From Bacteroidota bacterium (lineage in GTDB: Bacteria > Bacteroidota > Bacteroidia > Chitinophagales > Chitinophagaceae), in assembly GCA_947441205.1 (NCBI GenBank), contig CANETM010000063.1, positions 1 to 8,716 of the forward strand: a stretch of 8,716 nucleotides of DNA, given 5' to 3'. Positions within the stretch are counted from its first letter, which is position 1; each line of letters begins with the position of its first letter. Both the position numbers and the translations under genes were made by a program. The notes below the pieces were generated by a model. That model was not told the DNA's origin. It worked only from the letters and a program-made list of their open reading frames with translations, and ran no database searches. Positions 6,846 through 8,716 of the stretch are shown in pieces.

Positions 6846-6867
6846 ATTTAGTAAGCCCTTTTAATTT
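6834..6867 (+). terminator. Intrinsic terminator (attenuator) before hisG
   Basis: AAAGGGCTTACTA (6834-6846) and TAGTAAGCCCTTT (6849-6861) are perfect reverse complements; in RNA this gives about a 12-bp stem with a 4-nt loop. The stem carries the GGGC/GCCC block and runs into TTTT, AA, TTT (6859-6867). It lies between the leader stop codon and the hisG start, with 27 bp left before hisG. A terminator at this place, in the same direction as the gene that follows, only makes sense as a conditional attenuator. Confidence 0.9.
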
Positions 6868-6894
6868 ATAACTATAACTAATATATAAAGTAGT

Positions 6895-7749
6895 ATGCGA
6901 TTAAAATTAGCAATTCAGAAATCAGGAAGACTCAATGAGGATTCAATGCGTTTGTTGAAGGAATGTGGCATTGATATTGGGAATGGGGTAAACAAATTAA
7001 AGACGGATGCTACTAATTTCCCTTTGGAACTTTTCTTTTTGAGAGATGATGATATTCCTCAATATGTAGAAGACGGAGTAGCCGACATTGGATTTGTTGG
7101 TGAAAATGTTGTGTATGAAAAAGCGAAAAAGGTGGAGGTGACCTATGAGCTAGGATTTGGAAAATGTCGCTTGAGTTTTGCAGTGCTAAAAAGTGAAGAA
7201 TTTACGGGTCCACAATTTTTAGCTGGAAAAAAAATTGCAACCAGTTATCCAGTTTTAGTACAAAAATATTTGGATGAAAATAAGGTGAAGGCTGAAATTC
7301 ATGAAATTAGTGGTAGTGTTGAAATTGCGCCAGGAATTGGACTTGCAGACGTAGTTTGTGATTTAGTAAGTAGTGGTTCAACCTTATTTATGAATGGATT
7401 AAAAGAGGCAGACACCATTTTAAAGTCGCAAGCAGTGCTGATTAAGCATAAAAATTTCACAAGCGAACAACAACAAATATTAGACCGTTTATTGTTTCGC
7501 ATGGAGTCGGTTAAAAAAGCAAAGAAAAATAAGTATGTTTTATTAAATGCGCCCAATGAGCAATTAGAGAAAATTATTTCTTTGTTACCAGGCATGAAAA
7601 GTCCTACCGTATTGCCATTGGCTACACCAGGCTGGAGTAGTGTTCATAGCGTAATTCAAGAAAGTGACTTTTGGGATATGATTGAGCAGTTAAAAAATGC
7701 AGGAGCAGAAGGTATTTTAGTGATTCCAATTGAAAAAATGATATTATAA
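6895..7749 (+). CDS. hisG: ATP phosphoribosyltransferase, long form
   Basis: HisG joins ATP and PRPP to make phosphoribosyl-ATP, the first and controlled step of histidine synthesis in the cytoplasm. The 284-residue product is the long form: two periplasmic-binding-protein-like catalytic domains and a C-terminal ACT-like regulatory domain (about 205-284) that binds histidine for feedback inhibition, so HisZ is not needed. Motifs include the opening MRLKLAIQKSGRL (1-13), GVADIGFVGENVVYE (61-75) and the PRPP-binding loop ADVVCDLVSSGSTLFMNGL (151-169). The start is fixed by this N-terminus; no Shine-Dalgarno site is seen. The gene lies 27 bp after the attenuator terminator, so it should be expressed only on readthrough. 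It overlaps hisD by one base. Confidence 0.97.
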   Translation: MRLKLAIQKSGRLNEDSMRLLKECGIDIGNGVNKLKTDATNFPLELFFLRDDDIPQYVEDGVADIGFVGENVVYEKAKKVEVTYELGFGKCRLSFAVLKSEEFTGPQFLAGKKIATSYPVLVQKYLDENKVKAEIHEISGSVEIAPGIGLADVVCDLVSSGSTLFMNGLKEADTILKSQAVLIKHKNFTSEQQQILDRLLFRMESVKKAKKNKYVLLNAPNEQLEKIISLLPGMKSPTVLPLATPGWSSVHSVIQESDFWDMIEQLKNAGAEGILVIPIEKMIL

Positions 7750-8716
7750 TGATTCAAGTATTTAATCAACCAAAGCAAAAAGATTGGGCTGCACTTTTAG
7801 CAAGACCCAATTTTAGCGCGCGCGAATTATTGCCTACAGTTCAAGCAATTATAGACGAAGTGATTAGGAATGGAGATAAAGCACTTTTCGAATACACTAA
7901 GCAATTTGATAAAGTGCAATTGAAAAGTATTGCATTAGATGAAAAAATTAAATCAAATGCTGAAGCATTATTGTCTAGTCCATTGAAAGCAGCTATCCAA
8001 ATAGCTAAAGGAAATATTGAAAAGTTTCACCAAGCTCAATTGCAAAAAATGGATCGTATCGAAACTATGCCTGGTGTGTGGTGCTGGAGAAAGTCGGTAG
8101 GAATTGAAACAGTAGGTATTTATATCCCCGGGGGAACAGCACCCTTATTTTCGACCGTTTTAATGTTGGGTATTCCTGCAAAAATAGCAGGCTGTAAAAA
8201 TATTATTTTATGTACGCCTCCGAGTAATGATAAAGGTGAAATACATCCGGCCATTATTTATGCTGCAACACTTGTTGGTGTCACACATATTTATACAATT
8301 GGTGGAGTGCAAGCAATAGCAGCAATGGCCTATGGCACAGATACGGTACCTAAAGTGAATAAAATTTTTGGACCAGGAAATCAATATGTGACTGCAGCTA
8401 AGCAATTAATTCAACAAGCAGGAGTGGCCATTGACATGCCTGCAGGGCCAAGTGAGGTTTGCGTTTGGGCCGACGATACGGCAATACCTGCATTTGTTGC
8501 TGCTGATTTATTATCACAAGCTGAGCATGGTATAGATAGTCAAGTATTATTGGTGGCAACTAATGAAAAAGTAGTCGCTAATGTACAAGCTGAACTGGAA
8601 TTGCAATTGGCACAATTATCTCGAAAAGACATAGCTGCTAAAGCCTTGGAAAATTCAAAAGCTATTATTTTGAACAATAATATTGATGCTTTGTTATTGA
8701 TAAATCAATATGCGCC
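7749..8716 (+). CDS. hisD: Histidinol dehydrogenase, 3' end beyond the window
   Basis: HisD oxidises L-histidinol to L-histidine in two NAD+-dependent steps, the last reactions of the pathway, in the cytoplasm. The reading frame is open from ATG at 7749 to the window edge, giving about 322 of the usual 430 or so residues. The start overlaps the hisG stop (TAATG), which implies translational coupling. Conserved blocks are GIYIPGG (about 123-129), GPGNQYVTAAK (208-218), MPAGPSEV (230-237) and LLSQAEHG (254-261), whose Gln257 and His260 correspond to zinc ligands. The window stops at INQYAP, just before the EHL segment holding the catalytic Glu-His pair, so those residues cannot be checked. There is no internal stop or frameshift in the visible part. 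Confidence 0.96.
   Translation, partial: MIQVFNQPKQKDWAALLARPNFSARELLPTVQAIIDEVIRNGDKALFEYTKQFDKVQLKSIALDEKIKSNAEALLSSPLKAAIQIAKGNIEKFHQAQLQKMDRIETMPGVWCWRKSVGIETVGIYIPGGTAPLFSTVLMLGIPAKIAGCKNIILCTPPSNDKGEIHPAIIYAATLVGVTHIYTIGGVQAIAAMAYGTDTVPKVNKIFGPGNQYVTAAKQLIQQAGVAIDMPAGPSEVCVWADDTAIPAFVAADLLSQAEHGIDSQVLLVATNEKVVANVQAELELQLAQLSRKDIAAKALENSKAIILNNNIDALLLINQYA

Noticed and set aside
7299..7595. Minus-strand ORF of 98 codons inside hisG
   Set aside because: Antisense to the conserved PRPP loop and C-terminal domain of hisG; no independent support.
8208..8405. Minus-strand ORF of 65 codons inside hisD
   Set aside because: Antisense to the conserved core of hisD, Cys/His-rich only because of the codons on the other strand.

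Overview
This AT-rich window looks like a chromosomal segment of a Bacteroidota bacterium. A member of the Chitinophagaceae or a nearby freshwater or soil group is my best guess, from protein style only. Supporting signs are start codons without clear Shine-Dalgarno sites, a Bacteroidota-type promoter (TTG, 20-nt gap, TAAATTTG) before the histidine genes, a lipoprotein glucanase and a long-form HisG. No mobile element, CRISPR array, tRNA or rRNA was seen.

Layout from left to right. Positions 1-183 hold only an unassigned basic ORF tail and two hairpins. glmS (leftward) makes glucosamine-6-phosphate for the cell envelope. A RimJ/RimL-like GNAT acetyltransferase (rightward) starts 61 bp from it and converges on mgtE (leftward), a CBS-domain Mg2+ channel. 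A small SET-domain protein (rightward) diverges from mgtE over a 46-bp gap carrying two adjacent dyads, the second of which contains the SET start codon. Next come two leftward genes that probably form an operon: a GH16 lipoprotein of the laminarinase type, then an exported seven-bladed lactonase of the 6-phosphogluconolactonase family 23 bp downstream. The right end is the start of a rightward histidine operon: hisG, then hisD overlapping it by one base (TAATG) and cut off by the window edge.

The most notable element is the 5' region of hisG (6711-6867). It has a promoter, a 16-residue leader ORF with four His codons in six (MNLNNHIHHQHLLSIG), an antiterminator pairing whose upstream arm contains the leader stop codon, and a strong intrinsic terminator before hisG. 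Together these form a textbook-style ribosome-mediated histidine attenuator, in a phylum where the classic enterobacterial model has rarely been tested. The leader ATG lies only 4 nt after the -7 promoter element, so the transcript is predicted to be leaderless or nearly so. The other genes look like ordinary housekeeping or carbohydrate-related loci.
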